28,182 nucleotides of DNA from an uncultured Clostridia bacterium (GTDB lineage: Bacteria > Bacillota > Clostridia > Christensenellales > Aristaeellaceae): the NCBI GenBank assembly GCA_934647305.1, contig CAKUFI010000030.1, positions 1 through 28,182 on the forward strand, written 5' to 3'. Both the position numbers and the translations under genes were made by a program. The number at the start of each line of letters is the position of its first letter. Position 1 is the stretch's first letter. The notes beneath the pieces are model-generated. The model saw only the letters and a program-made list of their open reading frames with translations. It made no database searches and was not told where the DNA came from. Below are positions 21,826 through 28,171 of this stretch, one piece after another.

Positions 21826-21860
21826 GAATTCGGGGGCTTCAATCTATGGCCCCCGGATTC
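21826..21860 (+). repeat. Constant-loop hairpin, copy 10
   Basis: Arms GAATTCGGGGGC and GCCCCCGGATTC, loop TTCAATCTATG. The single mismatch is again a U-G wobble on the strand carrying TATGG. Confidence 0.85.
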
Positions 21861-21960
21861 GTCAATAGAACCGGCGGCAGCAACCGGGTGCAGGCTCAGC
21901 CTGCCCGCCGCGAAGAAGCGACGTTTCGCGCAGCAAGGTGTATCTTTCGGCGCGAACCCC

Positions 21961-21989
21961 TTGAAAAAACGCGCGGTCTGAGGTACACT
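21961..21989 (+). promoter_or_regulatory. Promoter of the zinc-ribbon membrane protein gene
   Basis: TTGAAA (21961-21966), 17-bp spacer, TACACT (21984-21989). It closely resembles the promoter at 20206-20234. Confidence 0.72.
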
Positions 21990-22011
21990 ATAGACAAAAG
22001 GAGGGGATTGT

Positions 22012-22398
22012 ATGAAGAGTGTGAAACCCGGACGCGGCCCGTCGTTTATGGGCGGCGTGGGCAGCCTGGTTGGCGTGGGCTTCGGCGTGGTCTGGACGGT
22101 GCTGGCCTTCAGCATGGGCGCTCCGACGCTGTTCTGCCTGTTCGGCGTGCTGTTTATCCTGATGGGGCTGGCAAACGCGATTTACAGCTTCGTCAACGCG
22201 ACCGGCAAAAACCGCTTCTCCGCCTTCGACATCACCGACGACGGCGAGGAGGAAGACCCGCTCAACGAGCGCTTCGGCGAGAAGCGGGAGGCTTCGACCA
22301 GCGCCCCGGACGGCGAGACGGTTTATTGCCCCTACTGCGGCGAAAAGGCCGAGAAGGGCTATCGCTACTGCCGAAAGTGCGGCAAGGAGCTGCCCTGA
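22012..22398 (+). CDS. Small membrane protein with C-terminal zinc ribbon
   Basis: A 128-residue protein I cannot assign to a named family. Two hydrophobic helices (about residues 14-34 and 38-62) are followed by an acidic linker (ITDDGEEEDPLNE) and a C-terminal zinc ribbon with two CxxC pairs, YCPYCGE and YCRKCGK, of the zinc_ribbon_2 type. The ribbon should face the cytoplasm. The start has AAAGGAGG. The stop codon is 4 bp before the next gene's ATG, so both are one transcript. Function unknown. Confidence 0.85.
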   Translation: MKSVKPGRGPSFMGGVGSLVGVGFGVVWTVLAFSMGAPTLFCLFGVLFILMGLANAIYSFVNATGKNRFSAFDITDDGEEEDPLNERFGEKREASTSAPDGETVYCPYCGEKAEKGYRYCRKCGKELP

Positions 22399-22402
22399 GG
22401 AC

Positions 22403-23032
22403 ATGACGAAGAATCGAAGGCATCTGGCGTGGCTCGTCGCCTGCCTGGGCGCGCTGCTGCTGATGATGGGGCTGTATTTCTACCTGCAGCCCGGCCTGTA
22501 CGTCGGGGACGGCTTTTTCAGGCGGCAGGCGGACGGCTATCGCCTGAACGACAGGCGCTATGTCCTGGTCGGCGAAAACGGCTTTGAGGTCTGCCTGGAC
22601 GGCGCGCCCGAGCGGGTTGAGCTGACCCGGGACGGACAGGCGCTGCGCTTCGCCTTTTCGGGCGGCGAGACGGTCGAGGGCTGCCTGGCGGACGGACAGC
22701 TGGTGAACGCGCAGGGCATGCCGCTGTGGATGGAGGACGGGCGAAGTCAGGCCTCTGTTCAGCGCGTGCGGCTGTGCGAAACGCTTGCGCGCATGTCCCG
22801 GGGAGAGACCGAGGCGCGCGCGCCGTACCTCATGCTGCTCGCGTTCGCGCTTGTGTACGCGGTGGGCGCGTTCAGTTTCCTTGCGCCCGACCGGGCGGCC
22901 TTCTTCCTGCAGCGCTGGCGCTTTGAGCAGGCCGAGCTGTCCGACATGGGGCGATGGGTCGAGCGGGCCGCCGGCGCGCTGATGATGCTCTTCGGCGCGG
23001 CCATGCTCTTTGCGCCGCTGTGGATACACTGA
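22403..23032 (+). CDS. Hypothetical membrane protein
   Basis: A 209-residue protein not recognised. A first transmembrane helix (about 8-28) is followed by an extracytoplasmic domain of about 110 residues with beta-rich sequence (YVLVGENGFEVCLDGAPERVEL, QALRFAFSGGETVEG), then a second helix (about 143-163), a short basic cytoplasmic loop (FFLQRWRFEQAELSDMG) and a third helix (about 185-206). The last part resembles small DUF6199-type membrane segments, but this is weak. Its ribosome site (GAGGAC) overlaps the end of the upstream gene, suggesting coupling with the zinc-ribbon protein. Confidence 0.8.
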   Translation: MTKNRRHLAWLVACLGALLLMMGLYFYLQPGLYVGDGFFRRQADGYRLNDRRYVLVGENGFEVCLDGAPERVELTRDGQALRFAFSGGETVEGCLADGQLVNAQGMPLWMEDGRSQASVQRVRLCETLARMSRGETEARAPYLMLLAFALVYAVGAFSFLAPDRAAFFLQRWRFEQAELSDMGRWVERAAGALMMLFGAAMLFAPLWIH

Positions 23033-23082
23033 AATACCTGCCAATACTTGAGATAAGATGATAAGGAAAGGAAGTCATTCCC

Positions 23083-23724
23083 ATGGATCAGGAAAAGAGG
23101 ATTTTTGACGGCGTACTGTTCTGCCCCGGCGACGCAAAGCTCAAGGCGATCAAGGCCCGGTCGCATCACCTGAGCGCGCTGTATACCCGCTCGATGGAGG
23201 AGGAGGAAGACCTGCGCAACGAGCTGCTGGAGCAGATCCTGGGCGAGCTGCCGGAGGGCATCCGCATACAGGGGCCGCTGTTCTTCCATTACGGCGTGCA
23301 TACGAAGATCGGCAAGCGCTTTTTTGGCAACTATAACCTGACCATACAGGACGACGCGCCCGTCACCATCGGCGACGACTGCAACTTCGGCCCGAACGTG
23401 ACCATCGTCACGCCCGTGCATCCGCTGCTGCCCGAGGAGCGCTACCTGATGCTCAACGAGGACGGCGAGCCCAAGCACCTGTGCTACGCCAAGCCGGTGC
23501 ACGTCGGCAACGACGTGTGGCTGGGCGCGAGCGTCACCATCTGCCCCGGCGTGACCATCGGCGACGGCTGCGTCATCGGCGCGGGCAGCGTCGTGACTCA
23601 CGACATCCCGCCCCGCAGCGTGGCCGCAGGCGTGCCCTGCCGCGTCATCCGCCAGATCACCGAGGCCGACAGCATGGCCAACTACCCGGAGCTCCTCGGC
23701 GGCTGCAGCGTCATCGAGAAGTAG
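23083..23724 (+). CDS. Sugar O-acetyltransferase, maltose/galactoside acetyltransferase family
   Basis: A 213-residue left-handed beta-helix enzyme that transfers acetyl from acetyl-CoA to sugar hydroxyls (LacA/Maa type). The N-terminal helical cap includes a variant of the Maa signature (KARSHHLSALYTRS). Hexapeptide repeats run through TIGDDCNFGPNVTIVT, with catalytic His113 in PVHPLLPEERY, then VHVGNDVWLGASVTICPGVTIGDGCVIGAGSVVTHDIPP and PCRVIRQI. The start has AAGGAAAGGAAG upstream, 50 bp after the previous gene. Context suggests acetylation of non-metabolised galactosides or other imported sugars. The DUF6506 gene follows after 12 bp. Confidence 0.93.
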   Translation: MDQEKRIFDGVLFCPGDAKLKAIKARSHHLSALYTRSMEEEEDLRNELLEQILGELPEGIRIQGPLFFHYGVHTKIGKRFFGNYNLTIQDDAPVTIGDDCNFGPNVTIVTPVHPLLPEERYLMLNEDGEPKHLCYAKPVHVGNDVWLGASVTICPGVTIGDGCVIGAGSVVTHDIPPRSVAAGVPCRVIRQITEADSMANYPELLGGCSVIEK

Positions 23725-23736
23725 GAGAATGCTCCC

Positions 23737-24021
23737 ATGCGATTTGCCTTTTTAATCATGGGCGAGTTTCAGGCTGCGCAGGATCGGGCGCAGATTCATC
23801 AGGGCGCCGCGCAGATTGTCGGCGTTTCCGATCTGCAAGAGGCGGTTCAGGCCGCGCGCAGGCTGCAGGCGGAGGGCGTGGACTGCATTGAGCTTTGCGG
23901 CGCGTTCGGCGAGGCGGGCGCGCGCGAAATCATCCGGGCGACGGAAGGTCGCCTGCCCATCGGCTATGTCACCCACCTGCCCGAGCAGGACGACGTGTAT
24001 CGCGCCGCCTTTGCGAAATAG
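23737..24021 (+). CDS. DUF6506 family protein
   Basis: A 94-residue cytosolic protein with an alternating beta-alpha pattern: MRFAFLIMGEF, the central AQIVGVSDLQEAVQAARRLQAEGVDCIELCGAFGEAGAREII, then PIGYVTHLPEQD. This resembles DUF6506 proteins as I remember them, which have no known function. The conserved ELCGAFG loop resembles a phosphate- or ligand-binding turn. It follows the acetyltransferase gene by 12 bp with a TAGGAGA site and is followed by a terminator, so it closes this transcript. Confidence 0.8.
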   Translation: MRFAFLIMGEFQAAQDRAQIHQGAAQIVGVSDLQEAVQAARRLQAEGVDCIELCGAFGEAGAREIIRATEGRLPIGYVTHLPEQDDVYRAAFAK

Positions 24022-24025
24022 CGAA

Positions 24026-24063
24026 CCGCCCTCCAGGCAACGCGCGTGGAGGGCGGCTTTCTG
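24026..24063 (+). terminator. Terminator after the DUF6506 gene
   Basis: CCGCCCTCCA (24026-24035) pairs with TGGAGGGCGG (24047-24056), then CTTTCTGT. A 10-bp GC-rich stem with a modest T tract. Confidence 0.8.
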
Positions 24064-24157
24064 TATTGCGCCGGGTAAACGGGCAGCGGGGTGCAGTCTG
24101 GCGGCCGAACCCCTCAGCCGCTGAAACAGGCGGTGGGGTTCAAAATCCGCAGACCTT

Positions 24158-24180
24158 GGCCGCTTCAGTCTATGGCGGCC
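24158..24180 (+). repeat. Constant-loop hairpin, copy 11 (shortened)
   Basis: GGCCGC and GCGGCC around loop TTCAGTCTATG. The outer AGACC pairing seen in other members is not kept; GACAGTTGTC follows instead. Confidence 0.7.
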
Positions 24181-24236
24181 GACAGTTGTCGGCAGGATGC
24201 CCGGCAGCCAGTGGAACCGGGCATAGCCCGGCCATC

Positions 24237-24260
24237 AATCTGCGGAGAATTCCGCAGATT
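24237..24260. repeat. Companion AATC/GATT hairpin
   Basis: AATCTGCGGA and TCCGCAGATT around GAAT, followed by CGAAGACC as in other copies (CGCAGACC). Confidence 0.75.
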
Positions 24261-24264
24261 CGAA

Positions 24265-24299
24265 GACCCCAGCCGCTCTAATTTATGGCGACTGGGGTC
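24265..24299 (+). repeat. Constant-loop hairpin, copy 12
   Basis: Arms GACCCCAG and CTGGGGTC, inner CCGC and GCGA, loop TCTAATTTATG, 35 nt. A unique arm sequence. Confidence 0.85.
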
Positions 24300-24357
24300 G
24301 TGTTCTGTCCGGCGGCAGCAAGTTGTGGGGCAGAGCCCCGAGTCTTTCGCAGGCGAA

Positions 24358-24392
24358 GAATCTGGAGGCTCTAATTTATGGCCGACAGATTC
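24358..24392 (+). repeat. Constant-loop hairpin, copy 13
   Basis: Arms GAATCTG and CAGATTC, inner GAGGC and GCCGA, loop TCTAATTTATG, 35 nt. Confidence 0.85.
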
Positions 24393-24451
24393 GTGCTGGA
24401 ATCGGCGGCAGCAAGTTGTGGGGCAACAGCCCCGAGTCTTCCGACCACGAA

Positions 24452-24486
24452 GTACCCTGAGGCTCTAATTTATGGCCGAAGGGTAC
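24452..24486 (+). repeat. Constant-loop hairpin, copy 14
   Basis: Arms GTACCCT and AGGGTAC, inner GAGGC and GCCGA, loop TCTAATTTATG, 35 nt. Confidence 0.85.
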
Positions 24487-24524
24487 GCTTGGCCGGCGCC
24501 AGCACCGCCTGCAGGCCCGGCCTG

Positions 24525-26351
24525 CTAGCGTTTTCTGCCGTAGAGCGGGCCGAAGGCAGCGCAGGCACGGAAGTCCGCGCCCTCGAGATCCTTGGTGCCG
24601 AACGCGCCCCAGGTGCTGGGCCGCATGATCTGCTCGTCGGGCACGTTGTGCATGGCCACGGGGATGCGCAGCATGGAGCACAGGGTGATCAGGTCGGCGC
24701 CGATGTGGCCGTAGCTGAACGCGCCGTGGTTCGCGCCCCAGTTGTTCATGACGGAGTAGACGTCGGTGAACGCGTCCTTACCGGTCAGGCGCGGCACGAA
24801 CCAGGTGGTGGGCCAGGTGGGGTCGGTGCGCTTGTCCAGCGTGTCGTGAACCTCCTTGGGCAGCTCGGCCGTCCAGCCCTCGGCGATCTGCATCACCGGG
24901 CCCAGGCCGTCCACCAGGTTCAGGCGCATCATGGTCATGGGCATGCCGCCCCTGGTGACCAGATGGCTGGAATATCCGCCCCCGCGGAAGTAGAACAGGT
25001 CGGCGTAGCAGTACTGGGTCGCGTCCAGGCACTTCGCGGCCTCCTCGGGGGAGATGTCCCACCAGTGCTTCATGGCGCTCTGGCCGTTTTCAATGCACTC
25101 GCCGGTCGCGTCCAGGGTGACCGCGCCGGAGTTGATCAGGTGAATGAAGCCGTTCTCGGCCAGGCCCTCGGGCTTCCAGCCGGTGACGCGCTGCACCGCG
25201 TCGGGGCTCCAGTAGGTGCGCACGTCGGCAAAGCCCTGCGCGCGGTTGGTGACCATCTTGCCCAGCAGCATGGCTACGCCGTTGAGCGAGTCGTTCTCGG
25301 TCGCCACGACCATGGGCTCGCGGATGCCGTTCCAGTCGAAGCTGGAGCACAGCAGGGACTCCATGAAGTCGCCGTTCGGATAGTGGTCGGTCCACTGGCG
25401 CTGGCCCTGGAAGCCGCCCGCGATGGCGTTGTGGCCGTTGGACTCCTCGACGAAGCCCATCTCGGCCAGCCTGGGGTTGCCAATCATCAGGTCGCGGCCG
25501 ATCATGACCATCTTGATGCAGGTTTCGAGCACTTCCTTCTTGTGCTCGGCGGTGTGCGCGATGTCGGCGGGGTTCTTGTCCCAGCCCATCGTGATGTTTT
25601 CGGACACCCACTCGAGCGCGCGGGCGTACTCGTCATGGTCGAAGATGCCTTCCTCCCAGCGGCGGGTGAACTCGCACATGTCGACCTGCTCAAGGCGCAT
25701 GCCCAGGTACTTCTCAAAGAACTCGGGATTCACGATCGAGCCGGCGATGCCCATCGCGGTCGCGCCCATGGCCAGGTAGCTCTTGCTGCGCATCTCGGCC
25801 ACGGCCACGCCGGCGCGGGCAAAGCGCAGCAGCTTCTCGCGCACGTCCGCGGGGATGGTGCCCGCCATGTCCATGTCCTGCACGTCCCGGCCATAGATGC
25901 CGAACGCCGGAATGCCCTTCTGGCTGTGCGCCGCCAGCACCGCGGCCAGGTACACCGCGCCCGGGCGCTCGGTGCCGTTGAAGCCCCAGATCGCCTTGGG
26001 CGTATAGGGATCCATGTCCATGGTCTCGGAGCCGTAGCACCAGCAGGGAGTGACCGTGATCGACACGCCCACGTTCTCCCGCGCGAACTTCTCCGCGCAG
26101 TCCGCCGCCTCGCGCACGCCGCCGATGCAGCTGTCCGCGATCACGCACTCGACCGGCAGGCCGCAGCTGTAGCGCAGCTCGCTCGAGATCAGCTCGGCGA
26201 CCTTCTTTGCCAGCAGCATGGTCATGTCCTCCAGGCTCTCGCGCACGCCCTTGCGCCGGCCGTCGATGCAGGGACGAATGCCCACCTTGGGCAGGCTGCC
26301 GCACAGGCGGTTCACCGGCTGAGTCATCGGGATGGATTTCGGATTTGCCAT
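24525..26351 (-). CDS. fucI: L-fucose isomerase
   Basis: A 608-residue manganese-dependent ketol isomerase converting L-fucose to L-fuculose (also D-arabinose to D-ribulose), slightly longer than E. coli FucI (591). Sequence landmarks: PKVGIRPCIDGRRKGVRESL near the N-terminus, TPCWCYGSETMDMDP, the metal ligands Glu352 in VVATENDSLNG and Asp376 in FADVRTYWSP, and His542 in WGANHGAFSYGH. ATG 26349-26351 has GGGAGGT upstream and a good promoter. The gene is monocistronic; no fucose kinase, aldolase or permease is nearby. It pairs logically with the GH29 fucosidase 6 kb away. The repeat hairpin starts one base after its stop codon. Confidence 0.97.
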   Translation of the reverse strand: MANPKSIPMTQPVNRLCGSLPKVGIRPCIDGRRKGVRESLEDMTMLLAKKVAELISSELRYSCGLPVECVIADSCIGGVREAADCAEKFARENVGVSITVTPCWCYGSETMDMDPYTPKAIWGFNGTERPGAVYLAAVLAAHSQKGIPAFGIYGRDVQDMDMAGTIPADVREKLLRFARAGVAVAEMRSKSYLAMGATAMGIAGSIVNPEFFEKYLGMRLEQVDMCEFTRRWEEGIFDHDEYARALEWVSENITMGWDKNPADIAHTAEHKKEVLETCIKMVMIGRDLMIGNPRLAEMGFVEESNGHNAIAGGFQGQRQWTDHYPNGDFMESLLCSSFDWNGIREPMVVATENDSLNGVAMLLGKMVTNRAQGFADVRTYWSPDAVQRVTGWKPEGLAENGFIHLINSGAVTLDATGECIENGQSAMKHWWDISPEEAAKCLDATQYCYADLFYFRGGGYSSHLVTRGGMPMTMMRLNLVDGLGPVMQIAEGWTAELPKEVHDTLDKRTDPTWPTTWFVPRLTGKDAFTDVYSVMNNWGANHGAFSYGHIGADLITLCSMLRIPVAMHNVPDEQIMRPSTWGAFGTKDLEGADFRACAAFGPLYGRKR

Positions 26352-26387
26352 AGGAATTTACCTCCCTCGTTTCTCTGCGATACTTTC

Positions 26388-26415
26388 ATTATAGCACGCA
26401 TTCCCCGGCTTGCAA
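26388..26415 (-). promoter_or_regulatory. Promoter of fucI
   Basis: Minus strand: TTGCAA (26410-26415), 16-bp spacer, perfect TATAAT (26388-26393). Confidence 0.78.
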
Positions 26416-26553
26416 TTGTATATTCCGTCCGATTTTATGGACTTTTCGGCATTTTCCCGCTCGCTGCGGTCCATACTCCGGAGGATGCGGCGCAGGAGCG
26501 TGTCACAAATCACCGCGAAAATAAGAAAAGCGCAACGCCCGCTTCACTTCCTT

Positions 26554-26582
26554 TTGACAGTGCGCGCAATCCGTGCTATACT
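26554..26582 (+). promoter_or_regulatory. Promoter of the zinc-ribbon gene at 26604
   Basis: Perfect TTGACA (26554-26559), 17-bp spacer, TATACT (26577-26582). The strongest match in the window. Confidence 0.87.
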
Positions 26583-26603
26583 GTGGGGGAAGGAGGTGTT
26601 CCC

Positions 26604-26906
26604 ATGAAGTACTGCGAAAACTGCGCCCTGCTGAGCGAGTACGACCACTGCCGCCGCTGCGGAAGCACGAAGCTGCGCGAACCTGCCCCGAACGACTACT
26701 GCTTCCTGACGGAGCGCTCCATGATGTGGGCCGAGGCGCTGCGGGACCTGCTGGAGGACAATCAGATTGAGAGCGTGTACAGGCCGGTGCTGGGCGCGGG
26801 CCTGAGCGCGCAGTTGGGCTCGGCGCTGGAGCGTTACCGCGTCTACGTGCCCTTTTCCCGCTTCGAGGACGCGCGCGAACTCTGTGACGACTTTTTCGCC
26901 CAATAG
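26604..26906 (+). CDS. Zinc-ribbon protein with DUF2007-like domain
   Basis: A 100-residue cytosolic protein. An N-terminal zinc ribbon (CENC at residues 4-7, CRRC at 16-19) is followed by a ferredoxin-like region with DYCFLTERSMMWAEALRDLLEDNQIES and VYVPFSRFEDARELCDDFF. The latter is the layout of DUF2007 (putative signal-transducing) proteins, which usually end in such a segment. Function unknown. The start has AAGGAGGTG and lies just behind a consensus promoter, so expression could be high. A long plus-strand frame that begins far upstream is only an antisense reading of fucI. Repeats begin 4 bp after the stop codon. Confidence 0.88.
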   Translation: MKYCENCALLSEYDHCRRCGSTKLREPAPNDYCFLTERSMMWAEALRDLLEDNQIESVYRPVLGAGLSAQLGSALERYRVYVPFSRFEDARELCDDFFAQ

Positions 26907-26958
26907 GCCGCCGGGCAGGCTGAGCCTGCACCCGGTTGCTGCCGCGTATCCTATTGAC

Positions 26959-26994
26959 GACCATTGGCCGCCATAGATTGAAGCGGCCAAGGTC
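26959..26994 (-). repeat. Constant-loop hairpin, copy 15
   Basis: TTGGCCGC arm class, loop TTCAATCTATG on the minus strand. Confidence 0.8.
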
Positions 26995-26998
26995 TGTG

Positions 26999-27023
26999 AA
27001 TCCGCAAGAGACTCTTGCGGATT
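26999..27023. repeat. Companion AATC/GATT hairpin
   Basis: AATCCGCAAG and CTTGCGGATT around AGACT. Confidence 0.75.
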
Positions 27024-27132
27024 GATAGTCGGCGCTGCCGACTCGGGCAGGCTGAGCCTGGTCGGCCGGGCCTGCACCCACTGGCTGCCGGTCGGCAGGG
27101 CCGACTGCCGGTTGCTGCCGCGGGGGCCACAC

Positions 27133-27167
27133 GAATTCGGGAACCATAGATTGAACTTCCCGAATTC
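27133..27167 (-). repeat. Constant-loop hairpin, copy 16
   Basis: Arms GAATTCGGGAA and TTCCCGAATTC, minus-strand loop GTTCAATCTATGG, 35 nt. Confidence 0.85.
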
Positions 27168-27430
27168 TCCGCGGTCGGAAGCCTCGAGGTAACTATCCCA
27201 CAAGAGTAACGAACGCCGCGCCAGAAGCACTGCCCTTCGCCGTACCCCCTACTCACCCCACGAAAGCGCCTTATTGCGCTTCACCCACCCCTCGCCCGAG
27301 GCAGTTGTAAACTGCTAATCTCGTGGTTCAGTTGGAACTGCCTCGTCTCCCATTGACCACCAAAAACTGGCCTGACAGGAACGTATCCATCTAAGAACTG
27401 AACCACGGGACCGCGTTTGGAGGGGTAGGG
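27168..27430 (-). repeat. Roughly 270-bp structured unit, copy 2
   Basis: CGTGGTTCAGTT (27322-27333) and AACTGAACCACG (27396-27407) form a perfect 12-bp stem around about 60 nt. The AAGCGC/GCGCTT hairpin is also present. It follows constant-loop hairpin copy 16 directly. Confidence 0.78.
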
Positions 27431-27530
27431 AGATCCAAGGGGGCCTAGGGGAGCAATCGCAAGCTCCCCTGGTCCCTTTGGCAGCCGGCAGGCTGAGCCT
27501 GCACGCACCTGCTGCCGCCGGATAGCACAC

Positions 27531-27565
27531 GAATCCGGGAAGCATAAATTGAACTTCCCGAATTC
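27531..27565 (-). repeat. Constant-loop hairpin, copy 17
   Basis: On the minus strand GAATTCGGGAAG, loop TTCAATTTATG, and the partner arm ending GGATTC, with one U-G wobble. Confidence 0.82.
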
Positions 27566-27830
27566 TCCGCGGTCGGAAGCCTCGAGGTAACTATCCCACA
27601 AGAGTAACGAACGCCGCGCCAGAAGCACTGCCCTTCGCCGTAACCCCGCCTGCCTCACGCAAGCGCCTTATTGCGCTTCACCCACGCTGTGCCTAAGGCA
27701 CTACTTCCCTGCTAATCTCATGGTTCAGTTGGAACTGCCTCGTCTCCCATTGACCACCAAAAACTGGCCTGACAGGAACGTGTCCACCTCAGAACGCACT
27801 CACGGGACCGCGTTAGAAAGGGTACGGGCC
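27566..27830 (-). repeat. Roughly 270-bp structured unit, copy 3
   Basis: Nearly identical to copy 2 over the first 90 bp and from 27712 to 27785. The outer stem is damaged: one arm reads TCATGGTTCAGTT, the other AGAACGCACTCACG. Confidence 0.75.
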
Positions 27831-28130
27831 GGGCAGTGCCCGGTTCCACTGGTTGCCGCCGAGGCCACGCAGCGCATGCATAAGGAAAGGTATCGCAAGC
27901 TCCCCTGGCCCCTTTGGGCCGCCGGTCGGCCGTCCCTGTTGACAAACTCCCTCAGAGCGTCTTTGAGGAAGTTTCAGCTTGTCAAAAAGGTTTTGACAAG
28001 CTGGTGGCCGGGGAAGCAAGCTCCCCGGCCAGGTGCCGCGGCTCAAATCTACGATTTGAGCCGTCGGCAGTTTCGCCAAGGGCGAAACCTGAAAACCCAA
28101 AGGGTTTTCAGCCTCCCTGCCACCCTCACC

Positions 28131-28171
28131 AGTTTTTGCTGAAATCTAAGAGATTTCCGGGCGCAAAAACT
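28131..28171. repeat. Nested hairpin with changed arms
   Basis: Outer arms AGTTTTTGC (28131-28139) and GCAAAAACT (28163-28171), inner arms GAAATCT and AGATTTC, unpaired T (28140) and CGGGC (28158-28162). Both stems differ from 37-71, but the unpaired bases and the upstream 36 bp are the same. Confidence 0.85.

Larger units (their letters stand above)
21105..21960. repeat. Repeat block 7
   Basis: A large non-coding block that begins inside the end of the isomerase gene. In order: a CCGGGCAGTGCCCGG hairpin, constant-loop hairpin 21141-21175, a unit of about 270 bp (21176-21445), hairpins with CCACYTGCTGCCG spacers, constant-loop hairpins at 21513-21548 and 21720-21754 (minus), then after a head-to-head junction (about 21790-21825) another on the plus strand (21826-21860), and a final GGTGCAGGCTCAGCCTGC. 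The segment 21549-21640 (rich in GCTTCGC and CTCCCCC) is unexplained. Confidence 0.85.
24060..24524. repeat. Repeat block 8 (densest set of constant-loop hairpins)
   Basis: Non-coding space between two convergent genes. It holds four constant-loop hairpins, all on the plus strand (24158-24180, 24265-24299, 24358-24392, 24452-24486), each with different arms. Between them lie the companion hairpin 24237-24260, GGGGCAGAGCCCC hairpins and CCGGCGGCAGCAAG spacers. It ends with hairpin GCAGGC-CCG-GCCTGC (24509-24523) directly against the fucI stop codon. Confidence 0.88.

Noticed and set aside
24378..26906. An 842-codon plus-strand protein ending in the zinc-ribbon gene
   Set aside because: Most of it is antisense to fucI. 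Only the final 100 codons from 26604 have a promoter, ribosome site and a recognisable domain.
27281..27945. A conserved small protein (RGPVVQFL, FGGQWET patterns) in the 270-bp units
   Set aside because: Several frames are open at once in all copies, no start codon or ribosome site is shared, and the third copy shifts frame. RNA or DNA structure explains the conservation better.
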